A stretch of 64,000 bases of DNA from a bacterium (GTDB lineage Bacteria > UBP4 > UBA4092 > JAOAEQ01), in NCBI GenBank assembly GCA_026416715.1, contig JAOAEQ010000020.1:1-64000 (forward strand). Direction: 5' to 3'. Below are positions 8,326 to 18,214 of the stretch, piece by piece. The notes below the pieces were generated by a model that was given only the letters and a program-made list of their open reading frames with translations, had not been told where the DNA came from and did no database searches. Positions within the stretch are counted from its first letter, which is position 1, and every line of letters begins with the position of its first letter. The position numbers and the translations under genes were made by a program.

Positions 8326-10311
8326 ATGTCTTTGTTTAAGCTGAAGACTGATTTCCAACCGACTGGTGACCAACCTCGTGCCATTGAACAACTAACCCGA
8401 TGGATTAACCAAAATAACCGATACCAGACCTTACTGGGCGTAACCGGTTCTGGAAAGACTTTTACGATTGCTAATGTTATTGCTCAGGTAAATAAGCCTA
8501 CCTTGGTTATTGCTCACAATAAGACGCTTGCCGCTCAACTATATGCCGAGTTTAAAGAATTCTTTCCCGAGAACGCCGTAGAATATTTCGTCAGCTATTA
8601 TGATTATTATCAGCCGGAAGCATATCTTCCGCATACGGATACCTATATTGAAAAAGACGCTTCAATTAACGATGAAATAGATAAACTACGACATCGAGCG
8701 ACCGTTTCGCTATTGACCCGGCGCGATTGTATTATTGTTGCTAGCGTCTCTTGTATCTATGGATTAGGTTCACCAGAGGTATATCAAGGAATGGTAGTAT
8801 ATCTGAAACGAGGAATGCGCATTGACCGTGATGCTGTGCTTAAAAAGTTGGTAGATATACTCTATGAGCGAAATGAAACCGAGTTAACGCGCGGGAAGTT
8901 TCGAGTTCGGGGAGATATCATCGAAATCTTTCCTGCAGATATGGATACTGCATTTCGGATAGAATTTTTCGGTGATGAAATAGATAGGATTGTAGAAATC
9001 GACCCATTACGGGGAATTATGCTTAATGAATTAACGCAAGTAGCCGTTTTCCCCGCGAAACATTGGGTAACTCCATATACCCAACTGCAACGTGCAATTA
9101 AAGATATTCAAGCAGAATTAAAGGAACGCATAGCCTATTTTCAACGTCTAAATAAATTAGTTGAAGCGCAACGCTTAGAACAGCGAACTAACTATGATAT
9201 TGAGTTAATACTCGAATTAGGATATTGTAACGGTATCGAGAATTATTCCCGGCATTTGTCAGGTCGACCAGCAGGGTCACCGCCAGAAACGTTAGTTGAT
9301 TATTTACCGGAAGATGGTTTGGTGGTTATCGATGAATCGCATGTTACGATACCGCAAATTCATGGGATGTATGCGGGTGACCGGTCGCGCAAAACTAATT
9401 TAGTTGAATATGGGTTCCGATTGCCATCGGCGTATGATAACCGGCCGTTAACTTTTGATGAGTTCCACGCGCGGGTAAACCAGTTTATTTTTGTTTCCGC
9501 GACGCCGGGCGATTGGGAATTGAAGGTTTCGGAAGGACACATTGCAGAACAAATCGTTCGCCCGACGGGGTTGCTTGATCCGGAAGTAAAATTGAAACCT
9601 GTGCAGGGACAAATAGACGATTTGCTGGAAGAAATCCGACTCCGCATTGAACGGAAAGAACGGGTTTTAGTGACTACATTAACCAAACGGATGGCAGAAG
9701 ATTTAACCGAATACTTAGCGGAACTTGGAATTCGGGTACGATACTTACATTCGGTCATCGAAACATTAGAACGAGTTGAAATTCTACGCGGGCTTCGATT
9801 AGGTGAATTTGATGTTCTGGTAGGAGTGAATCTATTAAGGGAAGGACTTGATTTACCGGAAGTATCGTTAGTAGCGATACTTGATGCGGATAAAGAAGGT
9901 TATCTTCGTTCGCACCGATCGCTAATTCAAACCATAGGTCGTGCAGCGCGAAATGAACGAGCGCAAGCGATATTTTATGCAGATCGATTAACCGAATCAA
10001 TGCGAAAAGCGATAGAAGAAACTAACCGGCGTCGGCAGATTCAGCTGGCATATAATCAAAAACATAATATTGTACCCAAGACGATACTGCGGCGAGTCCA
10101 GGATTCGCTCGTTGAAAAATCAATTGAAAAAACGCAACGATTGAAAGAGACCGTTCTACCGAGCGAATTTAAGTCTGACCAAGAGATATTTCGGTTTATC
10201 TCGGAATTAGAACGAAAAATGAAACAAGCAGCGAAAGAGCTTGATTTCGAAAAAGCAGCGCAACTTCGCGACCAGATAATAGACCTAAAAAATTGGATGC
10301 TTGGTCTATAA
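8326..10311 (+). CDS. uvrB: Excinuclease ABC subunit UvrB
   Basis: 661 residues from the ATG at 8326. Walker A GVTGSGKT at 38-45, the damage-probing beta-hairpin [12 protein letters not shown] near residue 95, the DESH box, helicase motifs V/VI ([10 protein letters not shown]) and the C-terminal UVR domain ([22 protein letters not shown]) that binds UvrC. It verifies damage and loads UvrC in nucleotide excision repair. A TTG at 8278 would add 16 residues, but these precede the conserved [14 protein letters not shown] beginning and the promoter lies between, so ATG 8326 is chosen. uvrA and uvrC are not in the window. Confidence 0.97.
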   Translation: MSLFKLKTDFQPTGDQPRAIEQLTRWINQNNRYQTLLGVTGSGKTFTIANVIAQVNKPTLVIAHNKTLAAQLYAEFKEFFPENAVEYFVSYYDYYQPEAYLPHTDTYIEKDASINDEIDKLRHRATVSLLTRRDCIIVASVSCIYGLGSPEVYQGMVVYLKRGMRIDRDAVLKKLVDILYERNETELTRGKFRVRGDIIEIFPADMDTAFRIEFFGDEIDRIVEIDPLRGIMLNELTQVAVFPAKHWVTPYTQLQRAIKDIQAELKERIAYFQRLNKLVEAQRLEQRTNYDIELILELGYCNGIENYSRHLSGRPAGSPPETLVDYLPEDGLVVIDESHVTIPQIHGMYAGDRSRKTNLVEYGFRLPSAYDNRPLTFDEFHARVNQFIFVSATPGDWELKVSEGHIAEQIVRPTGLLDPEVKLKPVQGQIDDLLEEIRLRIERKERVLVTTLTKRMAEDLTEYLAELGIRVRYLHSVIETLERVEILRGLRLGEFDVLVGVNLLREGLDLPEVSLVAILDADKEGYLRSHRSLIQTIGRAARNERAQAIFYADRLTESMRKAIEETNRRRQIQLAYNQKHNIVPKTILRRVQDSLVEKSIEKTQRLKETVLPSEFKSDQEIFRFISELERKMKQAAKELDFEKAAQLRDQIIDLKNWMLGL

Positions 10312-10429
10312 TTTATCTGACTTTAGGCAGAGGTTAACCAGCTAGATTTAGCTAGATATCCGCAAGGGCAATAAACCGTAGTAGGTTCTAGCCCGTAGAA
10401 AATTAAATGTTTACAGTAAGCGAACGCAA

Positions 10430-12031
10430 ATGATACATATTAAATTTGAAATAAAGAAGTTTTTATTCGAACATTGGCTCATTTGTTTGATAACGGTTAT
10501 TGCTGCGGGTATGCGATTTTATGCGTTATCCGAGAAAAGTTTTTGGGTAGATGAAATTATCGCTACGTTGGTATCAAGCCGACCGATTGACCGCATATTT
10601 GCAATTCGGGTAGATGATGTTACGCCACCGTTACGCGATTATTTAGCTCATTTTTTATTTCTTGTTTTCGGACGCGGTGAATTTGCGTTACGGTTACCAT
10701 CCGCGGTTTTCGGTACCGCTAGTATTCCGTTACTTTATTTCATCGGGTACAAATGGTTCAATAAGTCAACCGGAATAATCGCAGCAATACTATTAACCAT
10801 TTCTCCGTTTTTCTTACATCATTCACAGGATGGCAGAATGTATCCGATGTTCATCTTCTTTTCGATCAGCAGTTTATTTCTACTATTACTTGCAATAGAA
10901 AAAGAAAAGAAAACGTGGCTATATTGGCTGGGGTTTATTGTAGTTACAGCGCTCAATATTTATACTACATATTTTGCATTCTGGGCATTAATCGCCGAAC
11001 TTGTTATTGCGGTAATATTTATTATCGTACAAAAAATAAGTAACAAACAACAGAAACCGTTTTTGTGGAAAAAAATAGGGGCGCTAATGTTTTGTTTAAT
11101 TGTCATTATGGTATTGTATCTCCCTTGGTTACCGGTTCTCATCGATTTTATCGCTAAAAATATCCATGCCCCGTTACCGTATAAATATACTTTTAAAGTA
11201 TCACCGACGGAAAAGGAAATCGCCAACACCTTATATCCATTTCGGGTTTGGTTTGGCCAGAGCTTTTTTGAAGATTTGCTAGAAAAATATGGGGTGGTCT
11301 CCTATGGAGCGTATCTCTATCTCCTTTTTTATCTCATCGGAATATTTGCAGCATTTGACCGGAATCCGAAATATGCAATGGTACTAATATTATGGTTTAT
11401 CATTCCACTCATTATCCTTTTTTCTCCGCCAGCAAAAGTATTATTTTTTCCTCGGTATATCAGTTTTATTATGCCATTATATCTTCTGGGAATTGCTTAT
11501 GGAATTGGTATAACAAGTGAGAGAATTACCAGAAAGTTGTTTCGTGGAAAATCAAAGAGTTACCTTCCCGTAACCGGGTTCATCATGTTATTGTTTGCAC
11601 TAGTGGTTGTAAAACCAATTGCAGATTATTATCGAACCGAGAAACAGAACTGGCGTGGCGCAGTTGAATATCTAGCTTCACACGCAGAAAATAACGATAT
11701 TATTGTGGTCGGACCGTATAATGCGAAATGGTGTGTGTTGTATTATGTTCCACCGGAAGCAGAATCAAAACAAATCCAGTTAGTTGAAAAATGTAATACG
11801 GTTAAAGAACTGCAACGGCTCTGTGCCAAACATTCTCGAGTCTGGTTTATCACCGCATATTATCGCTATTATGAATATCGGACACCGCAATATTTCGATT
11901 GGATTGAACAACATTTTGGTCCGCCGGTAATCTTCACGGGGAAAACCGATAGCGATAATATTTATGTTTTCCTATACCAACATGAAGAACCAACTCAATC
12001 ATTGTTAACCCCACGATTAGCTAAGAAATAG
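10430..12031 (+). CDS. GT39/ArnT-like membrane glycosyltransferase
   Basis: 533 residues with about ten hydrophobic helices through residue 400 and a soluble C-terminal part of about 130 residues. The first outside loop carries SFWVDEIIATLVSSRP, the acidic motif of dolichyl/undecaprenyl-phosphate-sugar transferases of the GT39/ArnT/PMT superfamily (Asp-Glu thought to be catalytic). A second signature is SPFFLHHSQDGRMYPMF. Such proteins transfer a sugar from a lipid carrier to lipid A or protein at the outer side of the inner membrane. Acceptor and sugar cannot be predicted. It stands alone with no neighbouring polysaccharide genes. Confidence 0.8.
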   Translation: MIHIKFEIKKFLFEHWLICLITVIAAGMRFYALSEKSFWVDEIIATLVSSRPIDRIFAIRVDDVTPPLRDYLAHFLFLVFGRGEFALRLPSAVFGTASIPLLYFIGYKWFNKSTGIIAAILLTISPFFLHHSQDGRMYPMFIFFSISSLFLLLLAIEKEKKTWLYWLGFIVVTALNIYTTYFAFWALIAELVIAVIFIIVQKISNKQQKPFLWKKIGALMFCLIVIMVLYLPWLPVLIDFIAKNIHAPLPYKYTFKVSPTEKEIANTLYPFRVWFGQSFFEDLLEKYGVVSYGAYLYLLFYLIGIFAAFDRNPKYAMVLILWFIIPLIILFSPPAKVLFFPRYISFIMPLYLLGIAYGIGITSERITRKLFRGKSKSYLPVTGFIMLLFALVVVKPIADYYRTEKQNWRGAVEYLASHAENNDIIVVGPYNAKWCVLYYVPPEAESKQIQLVEKCNTVKELQRLCAKHSRVWFITAYYRYYEYRTPQYFDWIEQHFGPPVIFTGKTDSDNIYVFLYQHEEPTQSLLTPRLAKK

Positions 12032-12256
12032 GAACTCGATTTATCGACCCTCTATCTAACGAAGCAGTTGCTTCGAATCCAGATGCGACGTTGGTAATTG
12101 CTTTTACAAGGTCAAACTCCAAACAATATTTCGTTGCTATCCGCTGATAAGTTTATCATACTCCGAATCGATACGATTTTTCAGGTATTCGTGGTGTATA
12201 GTATTATATATACAAATTACCAAATGAAAATCTAAAAAAAGAGGTGATGACTCCGA

Positions 12257-12762
12257 ATGCAAAAGAAAACCATTATTATCATCGTTGTTGCCGTAGTGGC
12301 GGCATTCTTTTTTATCGCAGTAGCGATTTTTGGTATAAGATTCTTTCTAGCGTATAAAGTTAACAAAGAAGCTGGAATAACTGATATGCATACACTAGTT
12401 GATAAACAAGGTAGCGGCGGAAAAATCGAATTGAAAGACGGTCAAATTGAAGTCGGAAAAGCCGCACAATGGCCTGCGGATATCCCGTCTGATGTGCCGG
12501 AATTCACTTACGGGAAAGTGAAAGTTGTTACTAAAAGCGAAATGAAAAATAAAAAAGGTTGGAATGTCCTTCTCGAGAATGTCTCCGCAGACGCTTTGGA
12601 AAATACAAACAGGATTTGACTGATAAAGGATGGGATGTACAACAAACGATAAATTCCGGTCAAAGTGGGTCAATTATGGCAGAAACGGATACCCATACTT
12701 TGTTCATTATTTTCGATATGCAGGATAATACCGCCAGTCTAGGCGTTAACGAAAAAGAGTAA
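12257..12762 (+). pseudogene. Small membrane-anchored protein gene broken by a one-base frameshift
   Basis: The frame from 12257 (GAGGTGAT ribosome-binding site at 12241-12248) encodes an N-terminal membrane helix (about 5-30) and a soluble domain including WPADIPSDVPEFTYGKV, then hits TGA at 12617. Shifting by -1 around 12598-12604 (TTGGAAAATAC) restores an open frame to 12762 reading KYKQDLTDKGWDVQQTINSG and so on. One missing A in the GAAAA run explains this, giving a protein of about 168 residues. I do not recognise the family. It may be a true pseudogene or an assembly/sequencing error. No proper slippery heptamer is present, so programmed frameshifting is unlikely. Confidence 0.7.
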
Positions 12763-12820
12763 TTAATTTTGTAGGTCAAATTGTGAACGAGGTAACCTTA
12801 CCTGATAGATAAAATGAGAA

Positions 12821-12856
12821 TCGGGGTTTGATAAAATCAAACCCCGACTTATTTTA
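12821..12856 (+). terminator. Rho-independent terminator after the frameshifted gene
   Basis: An 11-base-pair perfect stem, TCGGGGTTTGA (12821-12831) with TCAAACCCCGA (12837-12847), loop TAAAA, followed by CTTATTTTA. It lies 58 bases after the restored stop codon. Confidence 0.75.
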
Positions 12857-13129
12857 CTCAAGTAGGTTAGGTCTAGAAATTTAATCGTTTCACTGGTTTT
12901 GCTCACGTTCTTTCACACATTCGCTAGTCCGATTTGGTTTTTATTCATTCCGATAATATCAACTAAAAATATAAATTTACCTTTTAATGACTCAATACAA
13001 GATGAAACAATTGCGCTTAATCTCAGAGTGTCAAAGAGATTTTGCTGGGATACCCTTCCGGACGTATAACTAAAGGAACTCTTCGTTAACCTAGCTGAAG
13101 TTCCCTCGCCCGCAAGGTAGAACTATAAA

Positions 13130-13138
13130 TGATATAAT
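13130..13138 (+). promoter_or_regulatory. Extended -10 promoter close to the MFS start codon
   Basis: TGATATAAT (TGn plus a perfect TATAAT at 13133-13138) ends 14 bases before the ATG at 13153. Transcription would begin about 7-8 bases ahead of the start codon, leaving no room for a Shine-Dalgarno. No clear -35 is seen. Confidence 0.5.
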
Positions 13139-13152
13139 ATATACTCAAATCT

Positions 13153-14301
13153 ATGAATCCGAATCTTCAAATTATATTGATTGTTTCAATTCTTTTTGGG
13201 TTAGCGACGGGTATCTATGACCTAGCGTTACCCTATTATCTTCACGAGCAAAATATCTCATTTCAAAATATGGGTATAATTTTCGCTATTGCCGCGTTAG
13301 GGATATTTTTCGTGCGCATATACATAGGACATTTATCTGATATTTCCGGTCGGAAAATATATTATGCCCTTGCATTATGCGGAAACGCGTTTGCAAACCT
13401 GATTACTCCGCTAACCGCAAATGTCGCTATCCAATCTTTCTTAAAAACTGTGCGGGAAACTTCAGTGATGATCAAAGAATCGCTGCAATCCGTTCTAGTC
13501 TATGAACACGATAAAAAACGGTTCACTGACTGGATAGGGAAAACCCGCGGGATGGAATATTTCACTGAAGGGCTTGGAACAATTCTGGTTGCTGGGTTTC
13601 TTTTATTTACAGGATATCGCGGGTCTTTGGTTATAGCTGGTGGATTGCTGGTTATCGCATTTCTGATATTCGTATTGCGGTTCCACGAGCCAGAAAAAGT
13701 CGAATTTATGGAATCATTCATTCCACCGCATCCGCGTATGTATGATTTTTTCAATCTCCCGCGCGAATTGAAAATCATTGCGGTTGCCGGGTTCATCTGT
13801 GGAATTGGAACCAGCGCTAGTCATTGTTTCGTTATGCCACTATTTTTCGCGAAGAAATTCGATGCGAGCCCGCAAATTGTTGCGGTTATACTTGCGTTAC
13901 ACCGGGTGGTTCTTGCTCTGCCGATGATTTTTGTAAGTAAATTTCTTACCAAAAATCTTAAATGGATTTATATCTGGTTTCTCGCAATTCAAAGTATCTC
14001 GATTTCTGCGACTGCTTTAATTCCAGCACCTTATTTATGGACTGCAGTCGGGGTCTGGTTCATCCACGATTTAGTTGGCGGGGGTATCTGGGCTCCGGCT
14101 TATTATGCGCTCATCCAACAAAACTCCCGAACGGAAACTCGTGCATTAGATACAAGCAAAGTTATGGCAATTAATCAGCTCGGCTGGGTGGTTGGACCCC
14201 TTTTAGCAGGATGGTTATTCTCCATTTCGTATAGCTATCCATTTTTCTTTGGTGGGCTGATTAGTTTAAGTTCAGTGTTTATCCTGCTGAAATTGAAATA
14301 G
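13153..14301 (+). CDS. MFS transporter
   Basis: 382 residues with about 12 hydrophobic helices. The loop between helices 2 and 3 shows GHLSDISGRKIYYAL, the major facilitator signature G-x3-D-x2-GR-R/K. A second half-repeat follows a central cytoplasmic loop (about residues 180-210). The substrate is unknown; the general shape suits a drug or metabolite exporter. It faces the minus-strand TPR gene tail-to-tail, with an 84-base gap lacking an obvious terminator. Confidence 0.85.
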   Translation: MNPNLQIILIVSILFGLATGIYDLALPYYLHEQNISFQNMGIIFAIAALGIFFVRIYIGHLSDISGRKIYYALALCGNAFANLITPLTANVAIQSFLKTVRETSVMIKESLQSVLVYEHDKKRFTDWIGKTRGMEYFTEGLGTILVAGFLLFTGYRGSLVIAGGLLVIAFLIFVLRFHEPEKVEFMESFIPPHPRMYDFFNLPRELKIIAVAGFICGIGTSASHCFVMPLFFAKKFDASPQIVAVILALHRVVLALPMIFVSKFLTKNLKWIYIWFLAIQSISISATALIPAPYLWTAVGVWFIHDLVGGGIWAPAYYALIQQNSRTETRALDTSKVMAINQLGWVVGPLLAGWLFSISYSYPFFFGGLISLSSVFILLKLK

Positions 14302-14385
14302 TTAGGAGGAAATTCAACAAATCCGAATTCGTGAGCTTGATCTCTTTTGTACGTTTAGTGACATGATAGCAATGAATTGTTTTGA

Positions 14386-17300
14386 TTACCCTAATTTGCG
14401 CAGTTGTTTGGTTGCAGTGCGGTTATTCGGTTCAAGTTGCAGGACTTTTTCGTAATATTCTTTTGCGGTTTGTGTTTCACCTTTTTTAACGTACAGGTCT
14501 GCGATCGCAAGATAATCATCGACTAGCTCTAATTCTAAACCTTCTTGCAGATGTGTATCGATTAGTCCTAGGTAGAGTGCAACATTTTCTGGATCGAGTT
14601 TTATCGCTGCTCGATACGCGTTGACCGCATCAGTTGGCTTGCCTTGTTGTGCATAGAGTTTCGCCAGTTCCTGATATTGTGCTACCGCTTCAGTATTTTT
14701 TTTCGTATTTAACAATAAATCAATAAACTCTTTCCGGAGTGCAACATTTTCCGGGTCGAACTTTATCGCTTCCTGATATGCGGTAATCGCTTCCGGAATC
14801 GCTTTCCGTTTATAGAAAATCGTACCTAGCGCTTGTGAATATTTAACCGCATCCGATTTCCGTCCTTGCATTAAAGCGATTTTTATTAAATTTGAATGAC
14901 TTTCTACATTTTCTGGTTCAAGCTCGAGAATGGTTTCATAAATTTCTTTCGCCTTATTAATTTTATCTTTTTCAAAATAGGTTTTTGCGAGTTTCTGATA
15001 AATTTCTATAGCACTCGATTTCTTTTTCGTGGTTTTATGCAGATTCGCTACTGTTTCCAACAGCATGGTGTTTTCCGGGTCTAGCGCAATCGCGCGCTGA
15101 TATATCGCAATCGATTTATCGGTATCTCCTGATTGCAGATATGCCTGCGCGATTGCCATATATTGTGCGATTGCTTCTGAATACGCTCCCCGCCGTTCAT
15201 ACATTTCCGCAATTACTACTCGAATTTGCAGATTATTCGGGTCAATATTCAGCATCGTTAAAAAAATCCGAATTGCATCATCAAACTTATTCTGTTGCGC
15301 AAATAACGTCGCAAGTGCATCGTATTCAAGTAACGCTTCATGAATCATTCCCGATTTCAGATAAAACTGACCGAGTTTCTCACGCCGTTCTGGGTTTTCT
15401 GGATCAAGGGAAACAATGGTTCGCAAAATCTCACCAATTTTTTCAGTTTCCCCTTGTTTAGTGTAAATATTCGCGAGTTGCGTATATAAATTGATTGCAG
15501 AATTAATCTGCTGGGTTTCTGTATATAATTGAGCGAGATTAGTAATGATTTCGGTATTTTCGGGAAATAGTTTCAATTGTTGTTCATAAGCTGCAATAGC
15601 ATTGGGTAAGTCTTGTGCTGAACGATATTGTTCTGCGATAATGTGCAAGTGGTTCCCCGCTTCCTGGTAATTTTTCGTATTCAGATATGCAGCAACCAAT
15701 TTTTTCCGCGTTTCTAAATGATTCGGCTCAATCTGGAGAATATGCTGTAATTCATCTATCGCAGAATCCAACTTCTTCTGAGCAAGTAAAACATCAACTA
15801 ATTTTAGTAGGATTTGCAGGGCGGTATCTTTCCTGCCGGTTTTCTGGTAGGTATCTGCAAGCAGACGATAAACCGATTCTTCATCTGGGGCTAGGCTTAC
15901 TATCTGTTCAGCAAGGGCTTCTGCTTCTGAGAAAAGGTTCTTCTGCAGATATATTTTGGCTAATTGGAGCATATGACTTACGCGTTGTTTCACTGGCATC
16001 AAGGTTGGATAGTTACCAGCATGGGTAGCTTCCAGTTTAACTAAGGTCTCTGCAGTCGTTAAGTCGTTCGGGTCAAGTTTAAGGATGTATTCGTAGGTTT
16101 CAATTGCGCGTTTGAAATCCCGTTTTTGTTCGAAAATGCCGCCTAATTGCGTATAGATTTTTTTCGCTTCAGATATTGCGCGTAATTCCGTGAGCAACTC
16201 TGCTAAACTCAAAAGAACCTCCGGTTTATTCGGGGTGATTTCTAACTCCCGACGATACATATTCGCTGCTTTATTGATATCTTTAATATCAACATACGCT
16301 TGGGCTAACTTATCGTAGATGGCGGCTACTTCCGTCAGTTTATTCTGGCTCTGATAACATTCTAATAGTAAACTTAAGGTTGGAATATGTTTGGGTTCGT
16401 CCGCTAAAATCTCCTGCGCTAATGCAATCGCTTTTGCTATTTCATTTTTCTTCTGATATATTTGTGCGAGTGCGAGTTTCATCTCGCGAATTTTATCCGG
16501 TTGTTTGAGTTGCGTATATATGGTAATCAGTTTTTCACGGACGCCAATATGATCCGAATCAATCGCAATAATCTGATTGTATTTTTCAATCGCTTGATTA
16601 AACTCGCGTTTTGCTTCTAGCAGTGTTCCCATTTCTAGATATTCCTGAATTGCTTCTTTATACTTTTCCAACTTCTGATATAATTCCGCTAGTGCGGTAT
16701 GGATAGCAATATCATCAGGCGATAATTTTAACATCGCTTGATAAATCTCTACAGCAGAAGTTGGTTCATTCTCAGCAAGATAGAGATTAACTAATTGCTG
16801 ATACTGTTCAAATGCCAACTCTTTTTTCCCAAGTTTGATATAGACATCAATCAGTTTATATCGCAGGTCAGTATCTTGCGGGACCAATGCAATTTGTCGC
16901 TGATATATTCCTGCAACTTTATCCAGTTCATTTTTCTGCAGATATTGTTCTGCAAGATATTCCATTAGCGGAGCAGCATCGTGAATTTGGTTGGTTGCAA
17001 GTAGCAATTCGATACGCTGTTCGACGAGCGATAAATTTTCTGGGTCAGCAAGAAACGCTTGGTTTAATACCTGCAATGCTTCAGCAATTTTATTCTGTTT
17101 TGCAAACCGGTCAGCTAATTGCTGTAATATGCCAACCGCTTTTTGGGTTTGGTCAGTCGCTATATAAGCTTCAGCCAACTGTTTCTGCCACTTAATCTCG
17201 GTCGGCGCTAATTCCGTTAACCGAGTTAGAACCTTAATGGTTTCCTCAAAATTCGCTTGATATTGATATTGGGTAAGCAGTTTTTCTAACACGTGAATTG

Positions 17301-18123
17301 CTTGGTCAGTCTGCCCAACCTGGGCATATAATTCTGCTCCCTGGAGCTTATATTCCGTTAGATCCGGATATAAATCAATTAATTTCTCAATGATTTGGAG
17401 TGCCGATTGATATTCTTTCTGCTCAATGTATACCGGAAGAATTTTTTTCCACAACTCGGTTGCTTTTTCCGTTTGTTTTTCATCGAGATAAAGTTCAGCG
17501 AGTAATTCGTTCCCGAGCAGGTGGGTTGGGTTCCATTCGATTAACTGCGTAAGGAAAACCATCGCTTGTTTTCGGTTCTTTTTCTCATCGGCTAATTTTG
17601 CCGCATAAAACGCTCGTTCAACCGCAATGTCAATCAGCCCGGTTTCTTTATATAGATCAAGAATCCGCTGCCATAACGACCAGTTTGTCGGCGCAAAATC
17701 AAGTAATGCTTGAAATTCTTGAATCGCTGTTTCCCGTTTACCTGCACTGACTAATGACTCTGCTCTCGCGATCGCATCAGCAATAAGTTCATCCGTTGCG
17801 GGAAGTTGTCCTTCTATTTTCAACTCTTTTGCCCAGAAAAGTATAGCGGTCGCTAACGGTTGTTTTGTTGAAAAGCAGTATAAATCGAGCAGCGTTCCAC
17901 CTTTATTTCCTGGACAGAGTGTATACGCACATTTAAATCGCAACTGGTCTTTATAAATACTGAGAGAACGAAATATACTTTCTTTATGAATCGGACAAAA
18001 ACATTTTATCGTCTGTCCTTCAATATTGCATGTGGCAAGATTAACCCCGATCTTCTCGATAACCAATTCAGCCGTTAATTTGTTATTTACTTTATCAATA
18101 ACTTCTTGCGGGATAACAGCCAT
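14386..18123 (-). CDS. Giant TPR protein with an N-terminal CHC2 (DnaG-primase-type) zinc finger
   Basis: 1245 residues. The first about 100 residues form a CHC2-like zinc finger: Cys43-x2-His46, then Cys65-x4-Cys70, with the flanking FRSLSIYKD and GNKGGTLLDL resembling the FSVSPEK and GGDVFSFV parts of DnaG. No TOPRIM primase domain follows. Instead about 30 tandem TPR repeats of about 34 residues (patterns such as AIEIYQKLAKTYFEKDKINK, LDPEN) run to the end, forming a long scaffold. No signal peptide or membrane segment, so probably cytoplasmic. ATG 18123 is preferred over TTG 18141 because a TATACT box at 18147-18142 lies directly against the TTG. Function unknown; nucleic-acid binding by the finger is inference. 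Confidence 0.8.
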   Translation of the reverse strand: MAVIPQEVIDKVNNKLTAELVIEKIGVNLATCNIEGQTIKCFCPIHKESIFRSLSIYKDQLRFKCAYTLCPGNKGGTLLDLYCFSTKQPLATAILFWAKELKIEGQLPATDELIADAIARAESLVSAGKRETAIQEFQALLDFAPTNWSLWQRILDLYKETGLIDIAVERAFYAAKLADEKKNRKQAMVFLTQLIEWNPTHLLGNELLAELYLDEKQTEKATELWKKILPVYIEQKEYQSALQIIEKLIDLYPDLTEYKLQGAELYAQVGQTDQAIHVLEKLLTQYQYQANFEETIKVLTRLTELAPTEIKWQKQLAEAYIATDQTQKAVGILQQLADRFAKQNKIAEALQVLNQAFLADPENLSLVEQRIELLLATNQIHDAAPLMEYLAEQYLQKNELDKVAGIYQRQIALVPQDTDLRYKLIDVYIKLGKKELAFEQYQQLVNLYLAENEPTSAVEIYQAMLKLSPDDIAIHTALAELYQKLEKYKEAIQEYLEMGTLLEAKREFNQAIEKYNQIIAIDSDHIGVREKLITIYTQLKQPDKIREMKLALAQIYQKKNEIAKAIALAQEILADEPKHIPTLSLLLECYQSQNKLTEVAAIYDKLAQAYVDIKDINKAANMYRRELEITPNKPEVLLSLAELLTELRAISEAKKIYTQLGGIFEQKRDFKRAIETYEYILKLDPNDLTTAETLVKLEATHAGNYPTLMPVKQRVSHMLQLAKIYLQKNLFSEAEALAEQIVSLAPDEESVYRLLADTYQKTGRKDTALQILLKLVDVLLAQKKLDSAIDELQHILQIEPNHLETRKKLVAAYLNTKNYQEAGNHLHIIAEQYRSAQDLPNAIAAYEQQLKLFPENTEIITNLAQLYTETQQINSAINLYTQLANIYTKQGETEKIGEILRTIVSLDPENPERREKLGQFYLKSGMIHEALLEYDALATLFAQQNKFDDAIRIFLTMLNIDPNNLQIRVVIAEMYERRGAYSEAIAQYMAIAQAYLQSGDTDKSIAIYQRAIALDPENTMLLETVANLHKTTKKKSSAIEIYQKLAKTYFEKDKINKAKEIYETILELEPENVESHSNLIKIALMQGRKSDAVKYSQALGTIFYKRKAIPEAITAYQEAIKFDPENVALRKEFIDLLLNTKKNTEAVAQYQELAKLYAQQGKPTDAVNAYRAAIKLDPENVALYLGLIDTHLQEGLELELVDDYLAIADLYVKKGETQTAKEYYEKVLQLEPNNRTATKQLRKLG

Positions 18124-18141
18124 AGACTTTTGCCGGTACAA

Positions 18142-18147
18142 AGTATA
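18142..18147 (-). promoter_or_regulatory. -10 box for the CHC2-TPR gene
   Basis: Read leftward, TATACT lies 18 bases before the ATG at 18123, giving a leader of about 12 bases. No convincing -35 is visible. It argues against the TTG at 18141 as the start. Confidence 0.4.
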
Positions 18148-18214
18148 AAGTGCGTAATACTAATACTATATATTTCATGCTTTCTACTATGCACCGAATT
18201 AGAGAATATTATGG

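Larger units (their letters stand above)
12763..13152. other. Intergenic region with terminator and MFS promoter
   Basis: Besides the terminator at 12821-12856 and the extended -10 box at 13130-13138, I see no gene or repeated structure. A weak GGAAC/GTTCC pairing lies around 13076-13103. Confidence 0.45.

Noticed and set aside
12070-12092. tRNA T-arm-like string GCTTCGAATCC
   Set aside because: No matching acceptor, D-arm or anticodon stem could be built around it.
12598-12604. Programmed -1 frameshift joining the two halves of the small membrane protein
   Set aside because: The site TTGGAAAATAC is not an X-XXY-YYZ slippery heptamer and no downstream stimulatory hairpin is visible; a lost A is simpler.
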